Shown here one piece after another: positions 1 through 6,806 of a DNA stretch of 10,260 nucleotides. The stretch comes from JBEVNR01 sp040507985. GTDB taxonomy: Bacteria; Pseudomonadota; Alphaproteobacteria; Rickettsiales; UBA6187. The stretch's first letter is position 1. Every line of letters starts with the position of its first letter. Under the pieces are notes generated by a model that was not told the origin of the DNA, searched no databases, and saw only the letters and a program-made list of their open reading frames with translations. The DNA lies in assembly GCA_040507985.1 (NCBI GenBank), contig JBEVNR010000013.1, positions 1 to 10,260 of the forward strand. Direction: 5' to 3'. A program made the translations under genes and the position numbers.

Positions 1-110
1 CCCATACTTTTTACTTGCATCTCAAAGAATGCGAGTTTAGGTTCAATTATTCCGACAATGAACTCGTCTCAATAGTTTTGGAAAAATACAAGAAATATAC
101 CAAGCGCTAG
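1..110 (+). CDS. IS1595-family (ISXO2-like) transposase, C-terminal end only
   Basis: The window opens inside this gene; the reading frame begins at base 3 and stops at TAG 108-110, giving 35 residues. The peptide starts HTFYLHLKECEFRFN, which I recognise as the C-terminal signature of ISXO2-like DDE transposases of the IS1595 family. In this family it follows the catalytic domain and is itself followed by a short leucine-rich basic tail; here the tail reads ELVSIVLEKYKKYTKR. The catalytic residues lie outside the window, so whether the element is active cannot be judged. Its codons are more A+T-rich than those of recG next to it, as expected of a mobile element. The family call rests on a short but characteristic motif. 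Confidence 0.8.
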   Translation, partial: HTFYLHLKECEFRFNYSDNELVSIVLEKYKKYTKR

Positions 111-124
111 TCATGGCGCTAGTC
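104..124 (+). repeat. 9-bp direct repeat at the end of the transposase gene
   Basis: GCGCTAGTC occurs at 104-112 and again at 116-124, separated by three bases. The first copy contains the transposase stop codon and the second lies just inside the presumed IS end. It could be part of the transposase binding site or a chance duplication; nothing further can be said from one end of the element. Confidence 0.5.
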
Positions 125-137
125 TAGAGCCAACCAT

Positions 138-153
138 ATAATTTTCGAATTAT
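138..153. repeat. Perfect 6-bp inverted repeat with TTCG loop over the recG stop
   Basis: ATAATT (138-143), TTCG, AATTAT (148-153) form a perfect small hairpin that overlaps the recG stop codon (150-152). There is no following run of U on the minus strand, so it is a poor intrinsic terminator. It could modestly stabilise the 3' end of the recG message, or be chance in an A+T-rich stretch. Confidence 0.4.
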
Positions 154-2231
154 CCTACGCCGAAAAATTCTTCGCGCTCTCCGTAGCGGAACAATTCCAT
201 CGCCTCGCGCAGGGCGGATGAGCGCGGCGCGGCGAGATTCGGATCGACGGCGAGCAGCTTCTTGCTTTCGTGACGCGCCAGCGCCAGCAGATCCTTGTCG
301 CGATAAAAATCGGCCATGCGGAAACGCACGAGGCCGGATTGCTTTATGCCCAGCACGTCGCCGGCGCCGCGCAGCCGTAAATCTTCCTCGGCGAGCGCGA
401 ATCCGTCTTGCGTGGCGCGCATGGCTTCCAGGCGGCGTTTGGCGTAGTCGGTCAGCTTGCCGTGGAGCAGCAGGCATTGCGACGCCTCGGCGCTTCGCCC
501 GACGCGCCCGCGCAATTGGTGAAGCTGCGACAGGCCGAACCGTTCGGCGTGTTCGATGACGATGACGGTGGCGTCCGGCACGTCCACCCCCACTTCAACC
601 ACCGTCGTGGCGACGAGCAGCCGCGCGCTTCCTTCCCGAAACGCTTCCATCGCCTTGTCGCGCTCCTCCGCAGACATTTTGCCGTGGGCGAGCGCCGCCT
701 TGTCGCCGAAACGTTCGCGCAAGGACGCGTGTCGCGTCTCCGCCGACGTCCATTTGATTTGCTCGGATTCTTCCACCAGCGGACAAATCCAGTAAATTTT
801 TTTTTCCTCGTTTAACGCCGCGCCGACGCGGTCCATCACGGCGGGAAGCTTCGCCACCGACAAGGCGCGCGTCTCCACCGGCTTGCGCCCCGCCGGCTTT
901 TCGCGAATGCGCGAGACGTCAATATCTCCATAAAGCGCAAGCGTCAGGCTGCGGGGAATCGGCGTCGCGGACATCAGCAGCGTGTTGGCGCCGGCGGTTT
1001 TCTCCGCCAGTTTTTTGCGCTGCCCCACCCCGAAGCGGTGCTGTTCGTCGATGACGATATAGGCTTGGTTGCGATAGGCGACGTCGTCCTGAAAGGCCGC
1101 GTGGGTGCCGACGGAAAGCGCGGCCTCGCCGGAGGCCAGCTTTTCCAGCGCCTCCCTTTTTTCTCTGGCCTTCAACGCGCCGATCAACAGCACGCACGTC
1201 ACGCCGGGCGGAAGATATTTTTCAAACAGGGCGAAATGCTGCCGCGCAAGCAATTCCGTTGGCGCCATGAGTGTGGCCTGAAACCCCGCCTCCGCCGCTT
1301 GCAGCATGCTGAGCAGGGCGACGACGGTTTTGCCGCTGCCGACGTCGCCTTGCAGCAGGCGCATCATGGCGGTTGGCGCGGCGAGGTCGCGCTCTATGTC
1401 GTTGAGGGCTTTTTCCTGATCGCCGGTCAAGGCAAACGGTAAGGACGCGCGACACGCATTCGCAAGGGAATGCGAGCGGGGAATGCGGGCGCCGTGCGTC
1501 GATTCTTGCGCCATGCGGGCCTTTTTCAGGGCCAGGGCGTGGCAGAACAATTCGTCGTAGGCAAGCCGCTCCAGCGCCTTTTGCCGCGCCTCCTTGGACG
1601 GCGCCTTGTCGGGAAAATGCGCCATCGTCATGGCCGACCGCCAGTCCGGCCAATTTTTCTGCGCGACGACGGTCGGCTCGAGCCACTCGGTCGGGGGAGT
1701 GAGGGCGTCGAGCGTTTTCTTCACCCATTCGATGAAACGGCGCTCGGGAACGTCGGAGGGAAGAGCGTAAAACGGCTTCGAGATTTCCGCCGGCGCTCCG
1801 TTTTCCGGCATGGTCCTGCTTTCCGGATGCACCATTTGCCAGCTTTCGCCGTGCCGCTCAAGCTTGCCCTCGGCCACGCATTCCGCGTTTAAGGGGAATA
1901 TCTTCTCAAGCCACGGGCGGGAGATGCGAAAAAACACCAGATACACCGTTCCCATGCGCCGCGTTTTGCAGGCGACGCGCCACGCCGTCATGCCCCGCGC
2001 CCCGAACGGGCGATAATCGTAGGGAACCACCCGCATTACCGCCCGTTTGCCACCTTCCGCGCCTGCGGCGTCCGGATCCACGGGGCACACCATGACGTCC
2101 GACGGCAAAAAGGTGAGCAGGTCGAAGGCGTTGCGCACGTCCATCAGGTTACGCAATTTGTCGGCGGAATCCGGACCCACGCCGGGCAGGCGCCGGACGT
2201 CGGTCGCAAGGGTAACGGCGGCGCGTTCCAT
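150..2231 (-). CDS. recG: ATP-dependent DNA helicase RecG
   Basis: RecG is a double-stranded DNA translocase that reverses stalled replication forks and processes branched recombination intermediates in the cytoplasm. The protein is 693 aa, a normal length for RecG. An N-terminal helix-hairpin-helix-like stretch (LPGVGPDSADKL, near residue 20) and an OB-fold wedge region precede the helicase core. The core shows Walker A GDVGSGKT at about 295-302, APTELLARQH, the DEQH box at about 394-397, SATPIPRS near 418, TTVVEVGVDVP near 540-550 and QLRGRVGR near 570. The C-terminus ends in an LFRYGEREEFF tail typical of complete alphaproteobacterial proteins. I chose ATG at 2231 because the family N-terminus begins there; an upstream in-frame GTG at 2291 adds 20 unrelated residues. 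No strong ribosome site is visible. The gene stands alone, and its end lies about 15 bp from an insertion sequence that has not damaged it. Confidence 0.96.
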   Translation of the reverse strand: MERAAVTLATDVRRLPGVGPDSADKLRNLMDVRNAFDLLTFLPSDVMVCPVDPDAAGAEGGKRAVMRVVPYDYRPFGARGMTAWRVACKTRRMGTVYLVFFRISRPWLEKIFPLNAECVAEGKLERHGESWQMVHPESRTMPENGAPAEISKPFYALPSDVPERRFIEWVKKTLDALTPPTEWLEPTVVAQKNWPDWRSAMTMAHFPDKAPSKEARQKALERLAYDELFCHALALKKARMAQESTHGARIPRSHSLANACRASLPFALTGDQEKALNDIERDLAAPTAMMRLLQGDVGSGKTVVALLSMLQAAEAGFQATLMAPTELLARQHFALFEKYLPPGVTCVLLIGALKAREKREALEKLASGEAALSVGTHAAFQDDVAYRNQAYIVIDEQHRFGVGQRKKLAEKTAGANTLLMSATPIPRSLTLALYGDIDVSRIREKPAGRKPVETRALSVAKLPAVMDRVGAALNEEKKIYWICPLVEESEQIKWTSAETRHASLRERFGDKAALAHGKMSAEERDKAMEAFREGSARLLVATTVVEVGVDVPDATVIVIEHAERFGLSQLHQLRGRVGRSAEASQCLLLHGKLTDYAKRRLEAMRATQDGFALAEEDLRLRGAGDVLGIKQSGLVRFRMADFYRDKDLLALARHESKKLLAVDPNLAAPRSSALREAMELFRYGEREEFFGVG

Positions 2232-2434
2232 AATAGACCAATATGGCGTTAATTTCCCCCTTTTTTTACCTGAGGCATAAGGAAAATGCACGATTTTTTG
2301 CGGAAAAAGAAAACAATAATCACGGCAAAAACCCTGTTTTATGTTGCGCGCATACGTGAAAATTGGTAGAAAGCAGATACTTCACGCTCTCCTATAGGAT
2401 TTCACCTATCTCCTGACCGTTCGATTTCGTCGCC

Positions 2435-3406
2435 ATGGAATCCGCCCCGCTTACAATTGCCGACGTCGCTCGGAATCTATGCGGATGTCATCCCGACCCG
2501 GACGTGCGTTTCCTTGATCCCATCGCTGCTTTACAACTTTTTTGGTTAATTAAGCCTTGGGGAAAATCGAAGGCAGGCGCTCCCGCTCTGCCGGAATGTC
2601 CCCTCGATCCGGAAGAGTTGCAGAAATATGGTGCGCAGGTGATCTACCGCCATAAGCTTATCTCTCTTCCGGAAGGCTATCAAGAACATGCCAAAAAATT
2701 GGGCGCCACCGTGATGACGTTTAAGGAAGCGTTGAGCAAGAACCTTATTTCGTTGAATGATCAATCCGCCCGAATGAGCCATCTTATCATAAGAAACAAT
2801 ACCTCCGCCTCCGGCAGGTGGGAGCATCCTTTCCCTTCCGAGAAAACGCAACAAGATACGTTCCATGGCGTTAAATCGTCTACCGTTCTAATGATGCACA
2901 GCAGTCAGGGTGAATCCGTACAATATTTGCCTCTAATCAGAGATGAATGCGACATTGTCGTGCTTCGTTATAACGATGAGGAAGGTAAGTTTGCGGGCAG
3001 CGCCGTCTTCGGCCTCCCCCCCGCTAACGATCGCTTTATCCCGGAAATGGCGCTTGGGGCGATATCGGAGCTAACTGCTCAAGATATTTCCTATGAGGAC
3101 CAATGTGACGCTCTGCGCACAATGCATGTATCGTTACCTAAATGCGACCTCACTTCTCAAGGAAAATTAGAGTCTTGGATTTCTCAATATCTTACATTTA
3201 ATTTTCAGATCAAATGTAGTACGAGTTTCGCACTCAATCTTCATGAATTAGGTTTTTCCGTGACGGGCGAGACTAAATTTGAGGGAGTAAAAGGTATGAT
3301 AACCTCCTTCATTGCAAACTCTCCCTTCGCTCTCGTGATCTTTGATAACAATCATGTCATTCAAGGCAGCGGATGCATCTATAGCATTATTACTGAAGCT
3401 TCCTAA
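2435..3406 (+). CDS. Serpin-like protein with shortened reactive-centre loop
   Basis: The 323-aa product matches serpin landmarks in the right order. These are an LxxGYQEHAKKLGATVMTFKEA stretch like helix F/s2A (78-99, spelled here with gaps), GRWEHPF at 127-133 followed by T138 and FH at 143-144 (serpins: G-x-W-x-x-PF...T...F), an MM pair at 153-154, LRY...AVFGLPP at 177-196, and VSLPK at 232-236. SPFALVIFDN at 296-305 matches the serpin PFxFxI strand near the C-terminus. Serpins trap proteases through a loop after the hinge (usually EEGTEAAAAT-like). Here the segment from E283 to the PF pair is only about 14 residues and lacks the small-residue hinge, so protease trapping is doubtful. No signal peptide is evident. 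An in-frame stop at 2414-2416 leaves ATG 2435 as the start, without a recognisable ribosome site. Its A+T-richer codons and isolation suggest transfer. The serpin call is by eye and could be wrong. Confidence 0.65.
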   Translation: MESAPLTIADVARNLCGCHPDPDVRFLDPIAALQLFWLIKPWGKSKAGAPALPECPLDPEELQKYGAQVIYRHKLISLPEGYQEHAKKLGATVMTFKEALSKNLISLNDQSARMSHLIIRNNTSASGRWEHPFPSEKTQQDTFHGVKSSTVLMMHSSQGESVQYLPLIRDECDIVVLRYNDEEGKFAGSAVFGLPPANDRFIPEMALGAISELTAQDISYEDQCDALRTMHVSLPKCDLTSQGKLESWISQYLTFNFQIKCSTSFALNLHELGFSVTGETKFEGVKGMITSFIANSPFALVIFDNNHVIQGSGCIYSIITEAS

Positions 3407-3464
3407 GCCGTTAGTTTTTTGTACGCGTCGTGATTTTACCTAAGGTCGTTCGTTTGTTTTTGTT

Positions 3465-3502
3465 GCGGCAGGTTCCGCCTTATAAAAAAAAGAAGTTTTT
3501 TT
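3465..3502. terminator. Possible weak bidirectional terminator between serpin-like gene and murA
   Basis: Two small hairpins sit between the convergent genes. GCGG/CCGC (3465-3468 and 3475-3478) has a 6-base loop. Eight A, GAAG, then seven T (3484-3502) folds on either strand and covers the murA stop codon at 3501-3503. On the minus strand the A-tract arm gives a run of U after the stem. The stems are short or purely A:U, so termination strength is uncertain. Confidence 0.35.
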
Positions 3503-4799
3503 ATGTCGCCACCCGATCGATCTTCGCGCCGCAAGCGCGCAGTTTCTCTTCGATGCGCTCGTATCCCCGGTCGATATGATGCAAGTGATGAATGTGGCTG
3601 ACGCCGTGGGCGGCCATGGCCATGAGCACGAGCGACACCGAGGCGCGCAGGTCGGTGGCTTTCAGGTCCGCGCCGTATAAAAACGGCGCGCCGGTGATGA
3701 CGGCGCATTTATTTTCCTCGATAACGATATCGGCGCCCATGCGCAGCATTTCAGGGACGTGCATGAAGCGGTTTTCAAACACGTCTTCGCAAATCCGCGA
3801 TTGCCCGGGGGTGAGCGACGCCAGCGCCATCAATTGCGCTTGCATGTCGGTGGGAAAGCCGGGGTAGGGATGGGTGGTGACGGAGGCGGGCCTTAGATTT
3901 TTTACGTCTCCCCATACCTCCGTTCGGCCGGGGCCGGCGTCGCGAAAATGTACGCCCATTTCTTCCAGAAGCGCGATGAGCGCGCCGTTATGCGACGTTT
4001 CGGCGCCGTGCAGAATAAGCCTCCCCTCCGTGATGGGAGCGGCGACCATAAACGTTCCCGTCTCTATGCGGTCCGAAATGACCGAACAGGAAAAGCCGCG
4101 TAATTTTTTGGCGCCTGTTATGCTTATCGTCTCTTCGCCGGCGCCGCGCACCGTCGCGCCCATGGCGTTTAGCACGTCGGCGAGCTGCGATATTTCCGGC
4201 TCGCGCGCCGCGTTGCGCAATATCGTTTCGCCTTCGGCCAAGGAAGCCGCCATCATGAGATGTTCCGTGGCGCCCACCGACACTTTCGAAAAAGTGAAAT
4301 CGCCGCCGCGCAATCCGCCCGGCGCTTCCGCGACGATATATCCCTCTTCGGCGTGAATGTCGGCGCCTAGCGCCTGAAGCCCGGCCAAGTGCAGGTCGAT
4401 GGGACGCAGCCCGATGGCGCATCCGCCCGGCATCGAGACTTTCGCCCGACCGAAGCGCGCGAGAAGCGGCCCGAGCACGAGAAACGACGCGCGCATCTTC
4501 GTCACCGTTTCATACGGCGCGGTGAGATCGGTAATGGCGTCGCAGCGAATTTTTAACGCGTCGCTGTAGCGGCCTGAACTCCCGGACGACGCCGACAGCG
4601 TGCACGAGGCGCCCAAATGCGACAATAAATGCACTCCGGTCGCCACATCCGACAAATGCGGCACGTTGCGTAACCGGCAGGTTTCCTCCGTCAGCAGGGT
4701 GGCGCAAAGAAGCGGCAAGACGGAGTTTTTTGCGCCGCCTATATAGACGTCGCCCTCCAGTTTCACGCCTCCCTCGACGCGCAACGCCTGACCCGTCAT
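3501..4799 (-). CDS. murA: UDP-N-acetylglucosamine 1-carboxyvinyltransferase
   Basis: MurA transfers enolpyruvate from phosphoenolpyruvate to UDP-GlcNAc, the first committed step of peptidoglycan synthesis in the cytoplasm. The 432-aa protein has the usual length. Visible active-site features are K24-N25 in GGAKNSVLPLL (Lys22/Asn23 in E. coli) and the mobile loop PGGCAIGLRPIDLHLAGLQ with Cys127, the residue fosfomycin alkylates. GFPTDMQAQ carries the catalytic Asp (Asp305 type), and a C-terminal DLRASVSLVLMA carries the Arg397-type residue. Having Cys rather than Asp in the loop predicts fosfomycin sensitivity of the enzyme. The start is ATG 4799, which overlaps the dcd stop as ATGA; a longer in-frame extension upstream lies entirely inside dcd and is an artefact. 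Translation is therefore probably coupled to dcd. Confidence 0.97.
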   Translation of the reverse strand: MTGQALRVEGGVKLEGDVYIGGAKNSVLPLLCATLLTEETCRLRNVPHLSDVATGVHLLSHLGASCTLSASSGSSGRYSDALKIRCDAITDLTAPYETVTKMRASFLVLGPLLARFGRAKVSMPGGCAIGLRPIDLHLAGLQALGADIHAEEGYIVAEAPGGLRGGDFTFSKVSVGATEHLMMAASLAEGETILRNAAREPEISQLADVLNAMGATVRGAGEETISITGAKKLRGFSCSVISDRIETGTFMVAAPITEGRLILHGAETSHNGALIALLEEMGVHFRDAGPGRTEVWGDVKNLRPASVTTHPYPGFPTDMQAQLMALASLTPGQSRICEDVFENRFMHVPEMLRMGADIVIEENKCAVITGAPFLYGADLKATDLRASVSLVLMAMAAHGVSHIHHLHHIDRGYERIEEKLRACGAKIDRVAT

Positions 4800-5377
4800 G
4801 CGCCTTCGCCTTTGGCGCGCGCGCTTACCTTCGGCAGGGTGACGCCGCGTTGCCCCATATATTTCCCCTTTCTGTCGGCATAGGACACTTCGCAGGCGTC
4901 GTTCGCCCGGAGGAAAAGGAACTGGCACGCGCCCTCGTTGGCGTAGATTTTAGCGGGGAGCGGAGTGGTGTTGGAAAATTCGAGCGTGACGTGGCCCTCC
5001 CATTCCGGCTCGAGCGGCGTGACGTTCACGATGACGCCGCAGCGCGCATAGGTGGACTTCCCTACGCATATCACCAGCACGTCGCGGGGAATGCGGAAAT
5101 ATTCCACCGTCCGCGCGAGCGCGAAGCTGTTGGGGGGGATGACGCATATGTCGGCGCGCCTGTCCACGAACCCTTTTTCCGAAAAGTCTTTCGGATCGAC
5201 CACGGCGGAATCAACGTTGGTAAATATTTTAAATTCGTCCGAGACGCGAGCGTCATACCCGTATGACGACAAGCCGTACGAAATGACGCCGCTCGATGCT
5301 TGTCGCTCGGTGAAAGGCGCGATCATGTCGCATTTTTCCGCCAGCAGGCGAATTTCGCGGTCGGAAAGGATGGACAT
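4796..5377 (-). CDS. dcd: dCTP deaminase
   Basis: Dcd deaminates dCTP to dUTP, the main source of dUMP for thymidylate synthesis in many Gram-negative bacteria. At 193 aa it equals the E. coli enzyme in length. Diagnostic motifs are LSDREIRLL at the N-terminus, SSYGYDARVSDEF near 37-49, PPNSFALARTVEYF near 81-94, GKSTYARCG at 106-114 (Ser/Arg of the active site) and EWEGHVTLEFSN at 125-136 with the catalytic Glu at 133 (Glu138 type). A QFLFLRA strand follows at 152-158. It belongs to the trimeric monofunctional type; no separate dUTPase signature is visible, although the bifunctional dCTP deaminase/dUTPase shares most of these motifs. It is the first gene of a two-gene operon with murA. The sequence just upstream of ATG 5377 has no purine-rich ribosome site. 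Confidence 0.95.
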   Translation of the reverse strand: MSILSDREIRLLAEKCDMIAPFTERQASSGVISYGLSSYGYDARVSDEFKIFTNVDSAVVDPKDFSEKGFVDRRADICVIPPNSFALARTVEYFRIPRDVLVICVGKSTYARCGVIVNVTPLEPEWEGHVTLEFSNTTPLPAKIYANEGACQFLFLRANDACEVSYADRKGKYMGQRGVTLPKVSARAKGEGA

Positions 5378-5447
5378 AGGGCGGTGAAGCGTTCATGTTT
5401 CTTATTTGCGCTCGACCATATAGTAAAGACGGGCGGGTTGTCCGGTG

Positions 5448-5476
5448 TTTTATTCGATCTTCGCCAAGACTCTCAA
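5448..5476 (-). promoter_or_regulatory. Candidate sigma70-type promoter for dcd-murA
   Basis: On the minus strand TTGAGA (5476-5471) is followed after exactly 17 bp by ATAAAA (5453-5448). The -35 matches consensus at five of six positions; the -10 is weak. It lies about 70 bp upstream of dcd in the divergent spacer shared with the secreted-protein gene. This is a by-eye match only. Confidence 0.3.
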
Positions 5477-5541
5477 GGCAATATTAAATCTTAGACATTA
5501 CAATTAAAATTATAGGAACTCTACGAAAAAGGGAGAAACGC

Positions 5542-6105
5542 ATGCTAAAAAGACGAGCGTTCGTCGCCTTAACGGCGTCGGCTTGGTGCGTCGGCGCCGC
5601 TGCGCATGCGGGTTGCGCGCTGTTTCCCCCGCCGTTCGGCATGAGCGCGGGAGAAGCGTCGGCGTTCTTCAGCCTGTCGCCTCGCGTTGTGCCGGAGCGC
5701 GGATATTGGGAAGCCCCGGCGTTTAAAAAAGAATGTTCCGACTTAAGCGAATCGATTGCCGTCGTCGTCGCGTTTTACGACGGGAAGCCGGCGGCTCTCA
5801 CCTTTTCCGGCACGGTTATCGGAGAAAAAGGGCTGAAGGATTTCGATGGATTCGTAACGAAATATGTCGGCGATCCCAACGCATCCAAGGAAGCGCGCAT
5901 GGCGCCTGAAAATAACGAGACGCGCCGCGCGGAATGGAAAAAACGCGGATACGGGGCGCGCTACGCCGTTTTTCCGGCCGGCCCGGAAGCGAGGGGCATG
6001 TATCGCGCGCATTTGCGCCTGACCTCCGACGCTTTCGCCGCCGTGGCCGAGCGGCATTACCGGGCGGAGGAAGGGGTGGAAGAAATGCCGTCGGAAGGCT
6101 TCTAG
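5542..6105 (+). CDS. Small exported protein of unknown function
   Basis: The 187-aa product begins with a clear Sec signal peptide: positive MLKRR, a hydrophobic core to about residue 20 and a likely signal peptidase I site after AHA at 21-23. A cysteine follows at 25, but the -3 position is His, so I do not read it as a lipobox. The mature part has only two cysteines, C25 and C65, which could form a disulphide in the periplasm. It is otherwise a mixed alpha/beta-looking protein with no repeat or membrane segment, and I recognise no family. GGGAGA sits six bases before ATG 5542 as a good ribosome site. It is transcribed away from dcd. The end converges on the carbonic-anhydrase-like gene, the two stops sharing CTAG. 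Confidence 0.85.
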   Translation: MLKRRAFVALTASAWCVGAAAHAGCALFPPPFGMSAGEASAFFSLSPRVVPERGYWEAPAFKKECSDLSESIAVVVAFYDGKPAALTFSGTVIGEKGLKDFDGFVTKYVGDPNASKEARMAPENNETRRAEWKKRGYGARYAVFPAGPEARGMYRAHLRLTSDAFAAVAERHYRAEEGVEEMPSEGF

Positions 6106-6614
6106 GCGGAAAGATACTCGCGCACGTGCGCGACGTAATTGTCGCGCGAGGCGGCGATGTGCGTCGTTTCCGCCGACGTCAGCATGCGAAAGAACCTGGC
6201 AGGGTTGCCCGCCCATATTTCTCCGGTCGGCACGCGTTTGCCGGGCGTCACCAGCGCGCCCGCCGCCACCATGGCGCCCGTTTCCACGACGGCGTCGTCC
6301 ATGACGATCGCTCCCATGCCGATAAAGCATGCGTCCTCCAATCGGCAGGCGTGCAGCAACGCCTTATGCCCGACGGTCACGCCGTTTCCGATAATAGTGG
6401 GATGCCCTCCGCGCGTGACGTGAATGACCGTGCCGTCTTGAATGTTGGTGTTTTCGCCGATGCGCACATACGCCACGTCGCCTCTGACCGTGCAACCGAA
6501 CCATATGCCGCTGCCCGAACCGACGGTCACGTCTCCGATCACGTAGGCGTTGGGGGCAACGTAGGCCCCTTGCGCTATGGAGGGCGCGACGCCTGAATAA
6601 GGAAGCATGGGCAT
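6102..6614 (-). CDS. Gamma-carbonic-anhydrase-like hexapeptide-repeat protein (YrdA/PaaY type)
   Basis: The 170-aa protein is a left-handed beta-helix protein of the gamma carbonic anhydrase/transferase-hexapeptide superfamily. Imperfect hexapeptide repeats of the [IV]G-x4 kind run from about residue 13 to 130 (IAQGAY, VIGDVT, VRGDVAYVRIGENTNIQDG). Three metal-ligand histidines are in the family positions: H65 in TVIHVT, and H83 and H88 in VGHKALLHAC. Trimers of this family bind Zn or Fe between subunits, and some hydrate CO2; activity has been shown for only a few members, so the function here is inferred. The IWAGNPARFFR segment after the helix is typical. ATG 6614 is preferred, with a weak GGAT ten bases upstream; ATG 6608 is an alternative. 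It is divergent from the 580-aa gene. Confidence 0.9.
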   Translation of the reverse strand: MPMLPYSGVAPSIAQGAYVAPNAYVIGDVTVGSGSGIWFGCTVRGDVAYVRIGENTNIQDGTVIHVTRGGHPTIIGNGVTVGHKALLHACRLEDACFIGMGAIVMDDAVVETGAMVAAGALVTPGKRVPTGEIWAGNPARFFRMLTSAETTHIAASRDNYVAHVREYLSA

Positions 6615-6720
6615 AATCAAAAATCCGTTATGGGATAGCGCGCGGCGTTTCGTTCGTTATTGATATTACGCGACCGCTTCTCTTTCGCAACGTTTTTCCT
6701 TTCCGTAAAATTTATGCGCC

Positions 6721-6762
6721 AATACACTATTAAATATATAATTTATATTTATTTAGTGTATT
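6721..6762. promoter_or_regulatory. 9-bp dyad in the divergent spacer before the 580-aa gene
   Basis: AATACACTA (6721-6729) and its exact reverse complement TAGTGTATT (6754-6762) flank 24 bases of pure A/T. Beyond the first nine bases the arms remain partly complementary, both continuing with TAAATATA-like sequence. Directly after the right arm lies TATAAA (6762-6767), a possible -10 box for the plus-strand gene that starts at 6807, although no good -35 is seen. The layout would suit a regulator operator with half-sites three helical turns apart, or an extended hairpin. The role is inferred. Confidence 0.45.
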
Positions 6763-6806
6763 ATAAATTTGTTTTCCGTAGCGGTTTCTTTCAAAGCGAG
6801 TAGGTT

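Larger units (their letters stand above)
1..135 (+). mobile_element. Right end of an IS1595-type insertion sequence
   Basis: The transposase stop codon lies at 108-110. A plausible terminal inverted repeat ends with AGAGCCAACC at 126-135, which would read GGTTGGCTCT from the outside. IS1595-family elements usually make an 8-bp target duplication, so the octamer at 136-143 (ATATAATT) is the candidate. The left end is outside the window, so neither the terminal repeat nor the duplication can be confirmed here. The exact boundary is an inference. Confidence 0.45.

Noticed and set aside
408..815. Plus-strand reading frames inside recG, and similar ones inside murA and dcd
   Set aside because: They are mirror frames of G+C-rich genes, rich in Arg, Gly and Pro, with no domain motif or ribosome site.
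2232..2291. 20-codon N-terminal extension of RecG from GTG 2291
   Set aside because: The added residues do not resemble RecG, there is no ribosome site before the GTG, and the family N-terminus fits ATG 2231.
4800..4928. 43-codon N-terminal extension of MurA
   Set aside because: It lies wholly inside dcd in another frame and reads as arginine-rich low-complexity sequence; the ATGA overlap and the family alignment fix the start at 4799.
5542..5616. Lipoprotein reading of the exported protein (Cys25 after AHAG)
   Set aside because: The lipobox would need Leu or a similar residue at -3; it has His. A signal peptidase I site after AHA fits better.
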